The notes: a model not told the origin generated them from the letters alone. A stretch of DNA of 64,000 nucleotides from Rheum nobile (GCA_027886185.1 WOAB01000524.1:10868001-10932000), one strand, 5' to 3'; numbered from the stretch's first letter, positions 12,071 to 23,167 are shown. A program made the numbers and translations.

Positions 12071-13279
12071 AATGTACCATAAGTTCAACGTATCATATAT
12101 TCAAAGTATAGTAGCATGCTATAAAATGCATATACTTAAAGCCAAGAAAGTAACTGAGTTACGTACACCAACTGAAATGTCTAACTTAATTGAAGGGTAT
12201 TCTAGTAACTCTAGACCAATCCATCACACTTGATTCTTAAATTCTCCAAAAACGTGTGAGACTATTAGACTTTAAAGCTCACTTTTCATAAAGAGAAAAG
12301 CATAAATTGCAAATGAACAAGTTGTTAATATGTCGACAAGGAACGTCCGTTGAGATAAATTCCTAGAGAAATCCTATCTCATAACTCCAAATCGTAGGCA
12401 ATGACTTTATAAAGGACAAATATGAAATGTTTGTTGGAATCCATTTCAGAATGAATCGAAATGAGTCAGTCCCTAACAATGTGCTTGCATAACATATGAG
12501 AAGGTTGGTGATTCTCAAACAATGGAAAAACGTCGACAACGGTGATTAGAGACTTGAAAAGAGGTAATTAGATCAAGTGGAGTTGGATTTTGTAAATAAA
12601 ACTTATGTGTTTGGACAATAACAGATGTAAATCATTAATTTGGAAATGTTTATCTAGATTGGTATGTATTTATATTTTTGATACAATTATATACATGAAA
12701 GTTATCTACAAACTGAAATAAAGTGTGCATAAGTAATGAAGATATATGAAGGTCATGCATCATTACTCGCTTAATCAATCACATGTTACCGATATGTTTT
12801 TTCACCCATTAGCTTCGTGTTGAGAGGAAGATAAGTTCAACAGATTTAATTAAGCAAAAAAGATATATGCTAAATTGAAGGGGTCAACTACAACTACACT
12901 ATTTTTCCATTAGTCTTGATTTTTTATCCCATTAGATTTTTCTAGACAATGTTTTTAACGAGGTAGATAGTGTTGTACATCCAAGAGAAGTGTTATAATC
13001 CTCTATATATGGATGTACATGAAATAATTTTATGTAAACTCTAAAGTTGACCTCATTGTAAGCCTTGTAAGCCTTATAACACAAAGTTGCTTTTTTTATT
13101 ACTCTCTTCTCTTCTACCTAATCCCTCTATTTTCATTTACTTTATAACATAGAGTTATTTATTAGTCAATATAGCAAAAAATAAATATATTCGGCGCACA
13201 TATAGAGTAATAGAAAATTAAGCAAATGCAAATTTAATAATTAATTATCAATTGTCATCACCAACTGGTAATTAACAGA
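12071..13279. other. Non-coding, AT-rich; possible small LTR remnant
   Basis: No convincing gene. A segment at 12971-13149 begins TGTTGTACATCC, contains a TATATATGG box near 13005 and a CT-rich tract, and ends TTTATAACA. This resembles a short copia-type solo LTR, but its flanks (GATAG, TAGAG) are not a clean duplication. Confidence 0.35.
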
Positions 13280-13700
13280 GTGTTTAAATGTAAAGTACGT
13301 CGGAAGTGCGTGGATATCAATGCCTAGTATATAAAGTTGGTGGATACTCTTTTTATTTTCAATTAATCTACGCCTATGTGTTAGTGTATGCATGCTCCCA
13401 ATCTATCGGCTCACAGACTTTCACACGATATCATACTTGGTTCGGTCATGGGTTCATTTTTTGAGTTAATTGGGTCCTGGATTCGTTTCTTAAATTGATT
13501 GACCGGATTCTAGGTCCGTTTTCCCAAGTGTTAACTAGGCTACGACCGTTGCAATTGTTAAGATGTATTGGAACGTTAAGTTCGTTCCACGTGGAAAAAT
13601 GATTGTATATCATTTCCAAATATATAAGGTGATGGACTCTCCTTCTGCTGTTAACCGATGTTAAGATATATGGAATATTGTATCCCATCAAACTTATGTA
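13280..13700. repeat. Decayed LTR-like fragments
   Basis: Two pieces in opposite orientation carry similar phrases: a TATATAAAG-type box followed by GTTGGTGGATACTC at 13335-13352, and TATATAAGGTGATGGACTC at 13620-13638. Each is preceded by a run ending in AT-rich sequence. The arrangement resembles degraded copia LTRs. The ORF at 13446-13691 on the minus strand has no recognisable domain. Confidence 0.3.
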
Positions 13701-14242
13701 TTATATTTATCTACATCTATCATCTATGCACTATGCACTAGTGCATGCACATCACCATTCTATCTTTTCATGGACATTCACTACACTAAATTATACATCA
13801 CACTTTTCCTTGTGTTCGATAATTAACAATTAAAAATACAATTTTGACGATTCTTTGGCAGCTTCAATCATAAAGTAAACACAATTGCCTTCGATCTTCT
13901 TCCTACTTTTTCCTTCTCCATGGTACAGTGTATATATATATTGACTCAATAATTCCAAACTGATTAAACACGTAACAAAGGATTGGAATTAACAAATGCA
14001 GCTGAGAAATGAAGCAACCGTGTGTCTCTTGTATATAAATATCCTATTTACCCGTTGAAGAAAGCTTTTTAATCATGGCGTACATAAAAAAAGTATATAT
14101 AGCCTATAATCATTAATTGCCCTTCATTAACCCACCCAACAATATTTAACCCAACACACAAAAAAAAAAAAAAAGAGTAAAAAGTATTGAGATTTAAAAT
14201 ACATGATCATATAACAATTGACAATAGTACTAAACATAAAAA
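13701..14242. other. Intergenic, downstream of the PADRE gene
   Basis: AT-rich with a poly(A) run near 14160 and a TATATATAT stretch near 13930. It would contain the 3' UTR and polyadenylation region of the minus-strand gene, but no specific signal stands out. Confidence 0.4.
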
Positions 14243-14827
14243 TTACTGATCACCGGCGGTGTCAGCGGCCACGACCGCCGACTCGGAGATGCTCTCAAGA
14301 CGGGGCCTCCAAACTCCGACTCTCCCCCGCCGCCGATCCCTCTGCGGCGACACCTTCTCCCGGAGAACCTCGCTCAAGTACCTCTCCGTATTATTGTTGG
14401 CCCCGATCTCACTACTCCGGCCACACTCCGCGCTCTTGGGATTCGCCGGAGGCGGGGGCCGTTGCGACTCTCGCTTTTTCCTCCGCGCGGCCTGGGTGCC
14501 GGCGCTGGCTTTGTTTGGCGGTTTCTTGGAGGAGGGGACAGGGATGAGGAAGTAGATCCTGCCGCGCTTGAGCTCGGCGTCGGGGGGGACCACCAGGATC
14601 CTGGGGGCCGTGGAGGCGGAGGGGGCGGAGGTGGCGTCGGTGACGTGGTCGGGGAAGCGGGAGGTGGGCTTCTTGAGGACGTGTTTGGGGTAGGCTTTCA
14701 TGATCTCGGCGGCACTAACCGTGCCGCCAATCTCCTCCACACGGCCGTCCACGTGTACGATGCGGATGACGTCCAGCGCCCCGCACGGTAGGATGCATGA
14801 GATGCAGCATCTTATGGCGTTCCTCAT
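14243..14827 (-). CDS. PADRE-domain (DUF4228) protein
   Basis: An intact single-exon gene of 194 codons. The DUF4228/PADRE family is plant-specific; members are often induced by pathogen or abiotic stress, but no biochemical reaction is established. The N-terminus MRNAIRCCISC is cysteine-rich and is followed by the family core: ALDVIRIVHVDGRVEEI (about residues 17-33), an A-x-x-I-M-K-A-Y-P-K-H-V-L segment (about 40-53), and the hydrophobic GRIYFLIP strand (about 89-96). The C-terminal half is basic and disordered, with Pro, Arg and Lys runs typical of the family, and includes RYLSEVLRE. The GC-rich coding sequence contrasts with the AT-rich surroundings and has no stops, so this looks like a functioning host gene. 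Overlapping plus-strand ORFs are antisense shadows. Confidence 0.9.
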   Translation of the reverse strand: MRNAIRCCISCILPCGALDVIRIVHVDGRVEEIGGTVSAAEIMKAYPKHVLKKPTSRFPDHVTDATSAPSASTAPRILVVPPDAELKRGRIYFLIPVPSSKKPPNKASAGTQAARRKKRESQRPPPPANPKSAECGRSSEIGANNNTERYLSEVLREKVSPQRDRRRGRVGVWRPRLESISESAVVAADTAGDQ

Positions 14828-15000
14828 TGTATCGGAGTACTCTGGGAATTGGGATGCGGACTCTCTTCTGAGATCTGACTAGCTAGCTAGTGGCTTTTTC
14901 TAATTGTGGTGGAGGAGGAGGAGGAGAAGAGGAGAGATGGGGTTTGTGTGTGCATGGGAATTATTAAAGAGACGAGACTTAAAATTTTGGGATTTGGGTT
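14828..15000 (-). promoter_or_regulatory. 5' UTR and proximal promoter of the PADRE gene
   Basis: Read on the minus strand, a CT-rich leader (CTCCTCCTCCTCCACC near 14910-14925) precedes the start codon and a TATA-like TCTTTAATAA lies at 14961-14970, about 135 bp upstream. This is a usual layout for a plant leader, but the TATA match is weak. Confidence 0.4.
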
Positions 15001-15452
15001 TAATTGGCTTGGGTTTTTGTCTTGAAGAGGCCAATTAATTTGTTCTTTACAAAATGTGTACGTACTCTCTCTTCTCTCCTAGAGAGAGGAAATCAATTAT
15101 ATTGGTGCAAATGAGCCCTAAAGGAGATTTTATAATTTTTAATTTACTACCCACCTTCCTCGATCACGATAACAATTTCGACATATTTGAATTATGGTTT
15201 TTTTTAGTGCTAATTTCATTTTTAATAATAATTTTTTAACTATCAGTATAATCTTTTTTACTAAGAATTTAACTATTTTTTTTAGGTAATATTTTAAAAA
15301 TAATTTTATATTTTAACTTGTTAATATTGATTTATAAATGGAGCATTTGCTTGTCGAATAACAAAAGGGTGTCGACGCTAACTTTTTTCACCCGGCCCCC
15401 TTGTTATGATCGAGAATGAGAGCTAATTAAAAGCTAGTTTCTTTAAATTTAA
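15001..15452. other. Intergenic, AT-rich
   Basis: Upstream of the PADRE gene. Contains poly(T) runs. The short ORF at 15054-15239 is a hydrophobic low-complexity frame with no recognisable homology. Confidence 0.4.
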
Positions 15453-15653
15453 GGTTTGTTTGATGAAAACATTTATAAAGATTTTTATGTAAATAAGGAC
15501 TTTTTTAGTATAATAGTGTTTGGTAAAAGCTAATTATAAATAGATTTTAATTGTAAATTGTGAAAAAAATTCCAAAGCTTTTTTAATACTTATTTCAAAT
15601 TAATGTCTTTATAAATAAAAAAGACTTTATAAAGTGCCATGCCAAACAAACCC
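15453..15653. mobile_element. MITE-like element with terminal inverted repeats
   Basis: GGTTTGTTTGATG at the left end is mirrored by CCAAACAAACCC at the right end. The interior is AT-rich and partly self-complementary, with TTTATAAAG-type words in both arms. The flanks are TTTAA and TTATA, compatible with a TWA target site of the PIF/Harbinger type. No coding capacity, about 200 bp. Confidence 0.5.
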
Positions 15654-16113
15654 TTATATATATATATTAACTTTTACTTTAATTTTTCAAAATGTTATTA
15701 TTGTGAATTTTATATTTTATGTGCATTTGTCTTTGCTTTTTGTGAAGGGAATTCTCCGTTTGCTAATGAGAAGAATTAATTATTGTATATTTTTGAGAGG
15801 ATGAGAAGAATTAATTCATGGCATGAATAATTGCACTTTCTTTATAGGATCCATGATTCAGGGGTCCGGCCCTAGTCCTTGAAAGAGAAGAAGTTCAATA
15901 ATTTGAAAAGGAGGGAGAAATATATACTACTCCGTAGTACAGTAGACAGTACACTGTATTTATATTGGGTTATTAATTAAAACAAAAAGGAGTTTTGGAG
16001 GCATATTGGTTAGGTGTTTATATACGGAGTATCATTCATCAAACTATTGGAATACCCACAAGATATATGAAAGCCTAATCAAGCTAGCTGCTATTAATTT
16101 ATCTTAATTCCAA
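15654..16113. other. Intergenic
   Basis: AT-rich, no gene. Contains two ACTCCGTA/TACGGAGTA words (near 15930 and 16022), often seen in plant MITE debris. The last base (A, 16113) is the host base at the Helitron insertion. Confidence 0.4.
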
Positions 16114-16125
16114 CTAGTGTAATAC

Positions 16126-16140
16126 CCGTGCAATGCACGG
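16126..16140 (-). terminator. Helitron 3' terminal hairpin
   Basis: CCGTGCAATGCACGG is a near-perfect palindrome (7-bp stem) located 8 bp inside the CTAG terminus at 16114-16117. In this family the hairpin marks the end of rolling-circle transfer. Confidence 0.9.
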
Positions 16141-16468
16141 AATTTGTTTATATTTTTTTATATTTGTAAAAATAGTATATTTTAATTATCGATGAGTTAT
16201 TGGTTCAATATATATTTGATTAGTTATTTAAATAAAATGACTAATCGACTAAAAATATTCAAGATATACAAAAAACTAAATTATATAAAGAGAGGCGGCA
16301 CTCTCCATAACTTTATTAATAATAAAAATTGACTAAGTAGTCTTTCAAACATGTATAGCCACACATCTTACATCAATACTACTAAAATCATCAAACATAA
16401 TAAAAATGTTCATATAATACATGAAATTGAAACGATAAACATAAAATGTGGAACGATGTTCAAAATTG

Positions 16469-17914
16469 CTACAAATTATCAAAAACTTCCTTGTATACTA
16501 CATTGGTTGTAGTATTATATCTCTTCTTGTCTTTGTCGCAAATCAATATCTTCAAATCTTTCTTGCTAGTCACCCTTGATCATGCAACATAAAACTGTCC
16601 ATGACTGAAAACATGGCGTGGAAGATACAAACCGACATTTGCAAGAGATTGACCTTGACTCTTGTTTATGGTCATAGCAAAACATACACTCAATGAAAAT
16701 TGTCTTCGTTGAAACTTGAAAGGGAATGAAGTGTCTGATGGTGACATTATCATGCGAGGAATCAAAACCGTATGTCCAATATTATTGCCTGAAATAATTC
16801 ACCCTTGTATGACATGATTGCCAAGCTGCGTGGTTATCAATCTCGTCCCGTTGCATAAAATTAAAGACTGATCAATATTTTGAAGCAGCATAATAGGCAC
16901 CCCAACCTTTAGTTTTAGTACATGATTTGGCAGACCAGAACATCTAATACTGTTCAAATAATCAGACGTATAAATACTCGCATCACTGTCTTTAACAGAA
17001 CCTGCCTTGCACAGACTATCCGAACTGAGATAGACCTTTTCATCACTAGGCAAAGAAGACAATATATACTCATTAACTTCATCTACCTCTTCGTGTGTTG
17101 GAGCAAGAATTGCTCGTTCTTCAAAGTATGCCGGAGACAACCGATCTTCCATTAGAGAGGGATAAACAGATTTAACAACTGCTGGAATCGGATCTAAGTC
17201 ATAATCCTTGACCAATAGTTCATCGGGGATTTCTATTTGCGCTTCCCCATCATTGTCAACACCTGCAGTCTCATCTCCGATGCTTACTACCCATTCAGAA
17301 AATTCCTTTGCCTCTTGGATCTCAGATTCAAATGTACCTTGTTGAATCCTCATGTTTCTTGTTAGCGTAAGAACTCTGCAATGGTCTCACAAATAAGAGG
17401 AATTAATGGTGGCAAAAACAACATCTTGCCTGCTCCCTTTTGAGATCATAGGTAGGATTTGCCTAAAGTCTCCACCAAATACTATGACTTTTCCTCCAAA
17501 AGGCTGCTCTAAACTAAGGGGATTTGTAGCCCGTAAAATATCTCTTAACGTCCTGTCTAATGCTTCAAAATAAAACATATTCGTCATGACAGCTTCATCC
17601 TAGATAATAAGTTTGGCGGTACATATCAACTCAGAAAGTTCAGTACCTGAACATATATGACACGTTGAATCCTCATTAACTTGCAAAGGTATTTTAAACC
17701 TCGAATGAGCAGTTCCGCCGCCAGGTATTAGGAGAGCTGCATTTCCACTTGAAGCAACAGTCAGAACTATTTCACCTTTTGACCTTATAGCCGCGGAAAG
17801 TGCCCTCCATATATAAGTTTTGCATGTTCCACCATAACCATATAAAAAGAAGACACCCCCGTTATTTGATAAAACAACATTCATGATCTCATCATACACC
17901 CATTTTTGCTCCAT
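16469..17914 (-). pseudogene. Helitron Pif1-like DNA helicase, C-terminal part
   Basis: The superfamily-1 DNA helicase of a Helitron RepHel protein, which unwinds DNA during rolling-circle transposition. Motifs in order: Walker A GYGGTCKTY (normally GGTGKT; Gly is replaced by Cys, Lys is kept), Walker B LII-stop-DEA (normally WDEA), GGDFRQILP, LTRNMR, a long spacer, then MTINKSQGQSL and the C-terminal VTSKKDLKILI. All 482 codons are in one frame; the only lesions are stops at 17600-17602, 17387-17389, 16799-16801 and 16580-16582, and no frameshift is present. The first two replace conserved Trp codons. The N-terminal helicase and Rep domains are missing upstream, where captured sequence begins near 17936. 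Confidence 0.9.
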
Positions 17915-17935
17915 TATAAATCTAGAAATGGGTTA

Positions 17936-18870
17936 ATTGCCTTCAAGGCCGAATTAGTTTTCGGTGGCCCAAGCCCTAAACCCCATGCCCGACCTGCTAT
18001 ATATAATGTAAACCCAATTACCCATTTACAATACGGGTCTGGCCCAAGCCCAATATAACAATGCCGACCATTTAATTAAACACTGAAACCCTACTTCACC
18101 CTTTTTATCACTTTCTTCTGCGCCGCGTTTTCTTGCTCTCTCCTTCTTCAACCTTCCTTTTACAGAGTTTCCACTTTCAATCTTTCCAGTTCCAACTTTC
18201 AGCCTTTCTTTCCGATTTCAACCTTCCATTTTGCTCTTTCTGAAGATGGCGTCCAAGGTTTCATATTGTTTTTTTACAAATCTTCGAGATCAAAGTTTAT
18301 TCCTCCATAATACAATCTGATGTAGAGGTTTCATCTCTATTTTTTATTACAGATCTACAGTTTTTTGGTTTGTTTTCATCTTTCCCTTCCTGGAAAGTCC
18401 GACAACACTCTGTTCTTTGTTTATTTTGTAAATCTTCAAGATCCCAGTTTTTCGTCTCAAAAACCCATCTGATCTATAGCTTGCAGATCGGAGTTTTTGG
18501 CGACTCTCTGATGGATCTCTCTCCTAAACAAAAGTCCAAAAGGAGAATCGACTTGACGCAAGCGAAAATCAAACAAGTAAATCTCACATCTAATTTAAAT
18601 CCACCTAGTTTCTCTCTCAGATCCAAAAATAACATATCTATTTTTTTCTGTAACATACAAAGGAGAAATCGTCGATCTGGAACATTTCCTCTGTAACATG
18701 CAAAGGAAGGCAACCCTAATTTCCTGATGAGTAGATCTGGAGCTTTGTATTTCAGGGTTTCCTAAACCCTAATTTCCTGACTGATTTGACCCTTTGTCTT
18801 CACAAAATGGACTTTATGCGACGCAACAGATCCGATGTTCGAGACATGATCCCTGCCGACATATGTAAGT
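17936..18870 (+). other. Captured host promoter, 5' UTR and first exon(s) in the Helitron
   Basis: The plus strand reads like a housekeeping promoter. GCCCA site-II-like words occur near 17968, 18044 and 18050, a telobox-like AAACCCTA near 17977, and TATATATAATG near 18000. A CT-rich leader (18105-18240) ends in AAGATGGCG at 18244-18252. Downstream, codons reading MDLSPKQKSKRRIDLTQAK (18511 on) and MDFMRRNRSDVRDMIPAD (18808 on) look like exon remnants, the latter ending at a GTAAGT donor. The donor gene is not recognised. Orientation is opposite to the Helitron helicase. Confidence 0.5.
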
Positions 18871-19759
18871 TTCTCTATATTTCTATTTATCTACAACTAT
18901 GGCGACCGATTCAAGGGGATTTTTATTTTACTTTCATGCTTAATTATTACTGAATATTTTTTTTTCACATGACGAACTCTGGACTTTGCTGTGGGTGCAC
19001 CTTCAAGAATGTGGTTCTCTAGTTGTACCAATTGATCCATCATCAAGGGCATAAAAATGTGAGATCTCTATCTGTTTCTGTATGTAAGTACATCTCGCGC
19101 TGTGATTTTTAAATAAAATGATCGACTGCATTGTGTACCCTAAAACTGGTAAAACAAATTTCAAATTGGATTTTGCATTCGCTGTTGATTTTTTCTTCCT
19201 GATTCGTTGTTTTATATATGTTTCTACAAAAAAACCCTTTTTTCCTCATTCATTGATTTATATTTTTTAAACATCAAACCCAATGTTACTCTCTGTGAAT
19301 GTTTTTCGTTTGTATGAGATTTATTATTGCCATTAATTGTTTGAAACCAAACAGATAAAAAAATTATTTCAGAATAAATTAATAAAGTAAAATAGAATAT
19401 TAAATCTTAACGAATATTTATATATTAATATTATTACTTCCAATGGTTGAGAATTTTTTTTTTATTCCTAAGTGTAATCTGAACACTCTAGATATTTTAT
19501 GTAAAGAATATGAACAGACAGATTAGAAGAAGTCTCTAGAAAATCCTGGAAAACATTTAAACCGGCACTGTGATGGGCTTATTGGGCCAAATATATTTTT
19601 ACCCAGTAATATGAGACTGCACACATTATAATAGGCATATAAGCCTGATTTTTTTTTTCAGACTTAACAATTGGTTGGTAAAAATTTAAACGATTAGAAA
19701 TGAGCATATTGACCCATTATAACTTACAGATACGTATACTAAGTCCTCGAATCATACTT

Positions 19760-19869
<110 letters not shown>

Positions 19870-20212
19870 GACCCTTCGGTTTGAAATCCTGAACCCGTTC
19901 TACTGAATAATATTGATTTTGTTTTTTCATTATGAGTCGTTATATTATCGTTCATTGATTTACATTTTATAAATAATATAATTTCAAATATATTCTTTTA
20001 CAAAAAGACTATGCATGTTTGGTTAGATCTGGTTTTTTGTTTGATTCTTTTACTTTTAAGTCTGATATGTTTTCTTGGCATGATTTCATTTTGATAACTG
20101 TATGTCATTGGCTCATACTGTCCAATGTAGTACTTCTACCATAAAAACATAGCCTATCTGTATGATTTTGTTATTAGTGTCATGACTGATTACTTTTTTA
20201 TTTGCATTTACA

Positions 20213-21054
20213 GGTTTGAAAATATAAAATCTAAGATCCATATCCTACTTTGAGTTGATGTCTGAATAAAGGTCATGGTTTTTATCCTTAAATAACATCA
20301 TACTATTTTAAATTACTCTATAATTTTATTATATACTTAACTTATTTTTTTATTCTAGCAATTCCATGTGGGATCAGACTCCAACAATTAATATGGAATG
20401 TTATTAACCTAAACTGAAAGAACTAAAGGTATGACTCATATACTAAATTTTACTTTGATGAACATTTACATGTATTGTAATAACTGATTTGCGACAATCT
20501 TTGAATTACAGGTTCAAAGATTTTACTTCCAACATACAACTCTTAATCTGCATTAAGATATACAAAAAGGTCATGGTTCTATCTATTGAAACTTAACATC
20601 AATATTGTACAATATTTTATAAATGTATTCATTACTTAACTGTTTATTCTTGGTATAGGAATGGCATGTGTGAGCTCGGGTTTGATTCAGAATTAACAAA
20701 ACCAATTATTGGTATTGCATAAAAATGAAATACATAAAGGTATGCTTCCTATGCTAAATTTTTTACTGTGTTTATTACTCATTAACTTGTATTGCAATTA
20801 CTCATTTGCGACACTATGCATTACAGGTTTCAAGATTTAAACTCCAAGATATATCTCTTACTCTGCAATAAGGGGAAAAAGGTCATTGTTCTATCTATTT
20901 ACACTTAACATAAATTATTTTAATTTGTTTTATAAATTTGTTCAGTACATAACTGTTTATTCTTGGTATAGGAATCACATGTGTGAGATCAGATTGGACT
21001 CAGAATTAACAAAAATCATTAATTGGTACTGCATAAAAATGAAACAAATACAGG
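20213..21054 (+). repeat. Tandem exon/intron-like units, about 3 copies of ~230-310 bp
   Basis: Each unit starts with an acceptor-like ACAGGTT (20213, 20512, 20824) followed by TTTGAAAATATAAA/TTCAAAGATTT/TTTCAAGATTT, an AAAGGTCATGGTT or AAAGGTCATTGTT word, a Thr/Tyr-poor AT stretch, a second acceptor-like TATAG or TCTAG, and a CATGTG...GATCAGA/GAGCTCG block. Spacing is about 299 and 312 bp, and the last unit is shorter, ending at ACAGGTACGCC. The repeated splice-site words suggest that an exon-intron block was amplified after capture. Confidence 0.7.
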
Positions 21055-21364
21055 TACGCCTACTATCCATATCTTTAGGCATTTTATATGAAATGTAATA
21101 ACTCAACTCTGAAATCTGTTGTTCTGAAATCTAAAATTCTGAAATCAGTATAGATATTATATAAAATGTAAGAGTTTTGAAATCTGATTTTCTGAAATCT
21201 GAATTATGAAATTAGTGTACATGTTCTAAGAATACAACAAAATAAAAACTGAAATATGATGTTCTTAAATTGCAATATTAGGCAACCTCGGATACCTGTA
21301 ATGTCTTTTTACAAAACTGTAAAAAAAATATATAAGCATTCATATCAATGAGAGGGTATTAGTG

Positions 21365-21437
21365 GGTGCAGAGTATGCTCTGAGAGGGTGTTAGAATGAC
21401 CACTATTCTAATACCCTCTCCGAGCATATTCTACACC
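21365..21437 (+). other. miRNA-like foldback A
   Basis: A 33-nt arm (21365-21397) and its complement (21405-21437) are separated by a 7-nt loop. By eye 29 of 33 positions are Watson-Crick pairs, two are G:U and two are mismatched. The arm contains GTGCAGAGTATGCTCTGAG. The opposite strand would fold equally well. Confidence 0.7.
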
Positions 21438-21585
21438 GACTTGTTTAGCCTACTCGTTTTTTGTGAGTACTTATGTAAAGTTCAAGTTCAATCACACTGC
21501 ATGGTATTTAAATACAAAATCAGTCCATATATAATTTCAAGAAAAAAACATTAAAATTCATTTCTCAAATGGGGGTATTTAGGGT

Positions 21586-21665
21586 GTGCAGATTATGCTT
21601 AGAGAGGTTATTAGTTTTATCAGCAAAAGGAACAAACTAAAAGCCTCTCTGAGCATATTCTGCAC
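21586..21665 (+). other. miRNA-like foldback B, paralogue of A
   Basis: A 32-nt arm (21586-21617) pairs with 21634-21665 around a 16-nt loop, with 28 Watson-Crick pairs, two G:U and two mismatches. It shares the arm core GTGCAGA-TATGCT-GAGAGG with foldback A. The shared flank CAATCACACTGCATGGTATTT follows both (near 21489 and 21758), so the unit was duplicated at about 250-270 bp spacing. Confidence 0.7.
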
Positions 21666-21879
21666 AAACTTTCAGCCTACTGTTTGAGAATAATCTTCTT
21701 AAAAATTCTAAATAATGTTTCTAAATAATATTTTTTTGAACGAATCTGCTTTATGTTCAATCACACTGCATGGTATTTAAAAAATCTAAATAATTTAGGT
21801 TTTTTTATTTAGGGTTCAGTTTTTTAATTTACAATTTTTTGATTTAGGGTTCAGTTTTTTGATTGCCAGTTAAGTTTAA

Positions 21880-22330
21880 TATACGTGATTATGAATGAAA
21901 GAAAAAACTGAAATCAGTAATTATGATTATGAATTATGAATGAAAGAAAAAAAAACTGAGAACAAAACTGAGATTGCATATTATGAATGAAAGAAAAAAA
22001 ACTGAGATTACATATTAAAGATCAGTACTAAAAGAAAAAAATTGAGATCTGTAATGTACAAAACCAGTAATTATGAATGAAAGAAAAGAATTGAGATTGC
22101 ATATTGGAAAAAAACTGATAGGAAAATAATTGGGAGCCTTTCTGGATGTTATTGCCTGTTAAATGAGTAACTGAGAGGCTGTAGTTGTTTGTACTGAAAA
22201 TAACTGAAAGAACGAAACAAATCAATATCAACGTATATATCAGCATGTAGGTTCAAGATCAGCATATATAATTTTTGGATGTTATTACCTGCTAAATGAC
22301 TAACTGAGATGCTGTAGTTTGTACTAAAAA
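21880..22330. repeat. Degenerate tandem repeats in the Helitron
   Basis: Several copies of ATTATGAATGAAAGAAAAAAACTGAGATT at irregular 40-90 bp spacing (21887-22110). They are followed by two copies of a TGGATGTTATT-CCTG-TAAATGA-TAACTGAGA block (from 22142 and from 22276). No coding potential. Confidence 0.7.
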
Positions 22331-23055
22331 AACTGAGAGCTTGTAGTTTTATAGCTGCATGTGTGAATGAGTTATACAGTCTTGTAAGACAAGTTTTGGT
22401 ATATTTTTTTTTCTTTTTTAAAATTTGGAACACAGATTTTCTATAGCATATCTTCCAATTGTAATCTTTTTAAACATAGTATGCACAGCTGTGATGATCC
22501 TATAATATTTTTGGCTTTATTGTGCAGATCATGCAATCAGAATCTTTTTTAAAAAGATACGCATGTTGTTTATGGACAGGTTCAGATCTGCAAAATGTGT
22601 TTTGAGGCAACATTCGCAAAATGTGTGTTTTAAGCCATATGGGCTGTGTAATTTTTGTGTGTTCTTCAGGTTTAGTCTTGCAAGTTTTAATATTGTGTAA
22701 GTTCAGTTTTGTGCAATGTGTGGTCAGTTTTTTGGGTGATTTGTGTGTGCTTCATGTTTTGTCATATATATGCAGGTTTTGTGCATTGTTTTGTCATATA
22801 TATGCCGGTTTATTCTTGCAAGTTTTGCAGGTTTTGTCCGTCAGTTTGTCCAATATTTCTTTGCCAATTTGCCAATTATTCATAATTAGAGATTTGATTC
22901 TATACACTAATTATGGTGCAAAATATTAATTGGTCAATTTTTAGAAATATTTAGAGTATACAAAAAAGTCCAGCCTGCTGGCAAATCCGGCAAAAATAGA
23001 ATGAAATCTGTGATTTTATTAATTTTTTGACAAAACAACCGAAAAACAGTAGTTT

Positions 23056-23092
23056 GACACGTGTCCAAAATAATACGACTATGACACGTGTC
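23056..23092. promoter_or_regulatory. Paired GACACGTGTC palindromes near the Helitron 5' end
   Basis: Two perfect 10-bp palindromes with a CACGTG G-box core, at 23056-23065 and 23083-23092, lie about 75-110 bp inside the element's 5' end. Such cores bind bZIP/bHLH factors in plants; a promoter role for the Helitron transcript is inference. Confidence 0.4.
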
Positions 23093-23146
23093 AACGTCAT
23101 TTTCTAGTACATTCTGGGGGTGCGTGCCTGTGCAGACGCAATTCTA

Positions 23147-23167
23147 CTTTAGTTATTATATAGTAGA
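23147..23167 (-). other. Helitron 5' terminus
   Basis: On the minus strand the element starts TCTACTATATAATAAC, the usual TC-start AT-rich Helitron 5' end, preceded by host A. Confidence 0.85.

Noticed and set aside
14218..14882. Plus-strand ORFs of 60-109 codons opposite the PADRE gene
   Set aside because: They are antisense frames of the GC-rich minus-strand gene; no domain, and composition is explained by the coding strand.
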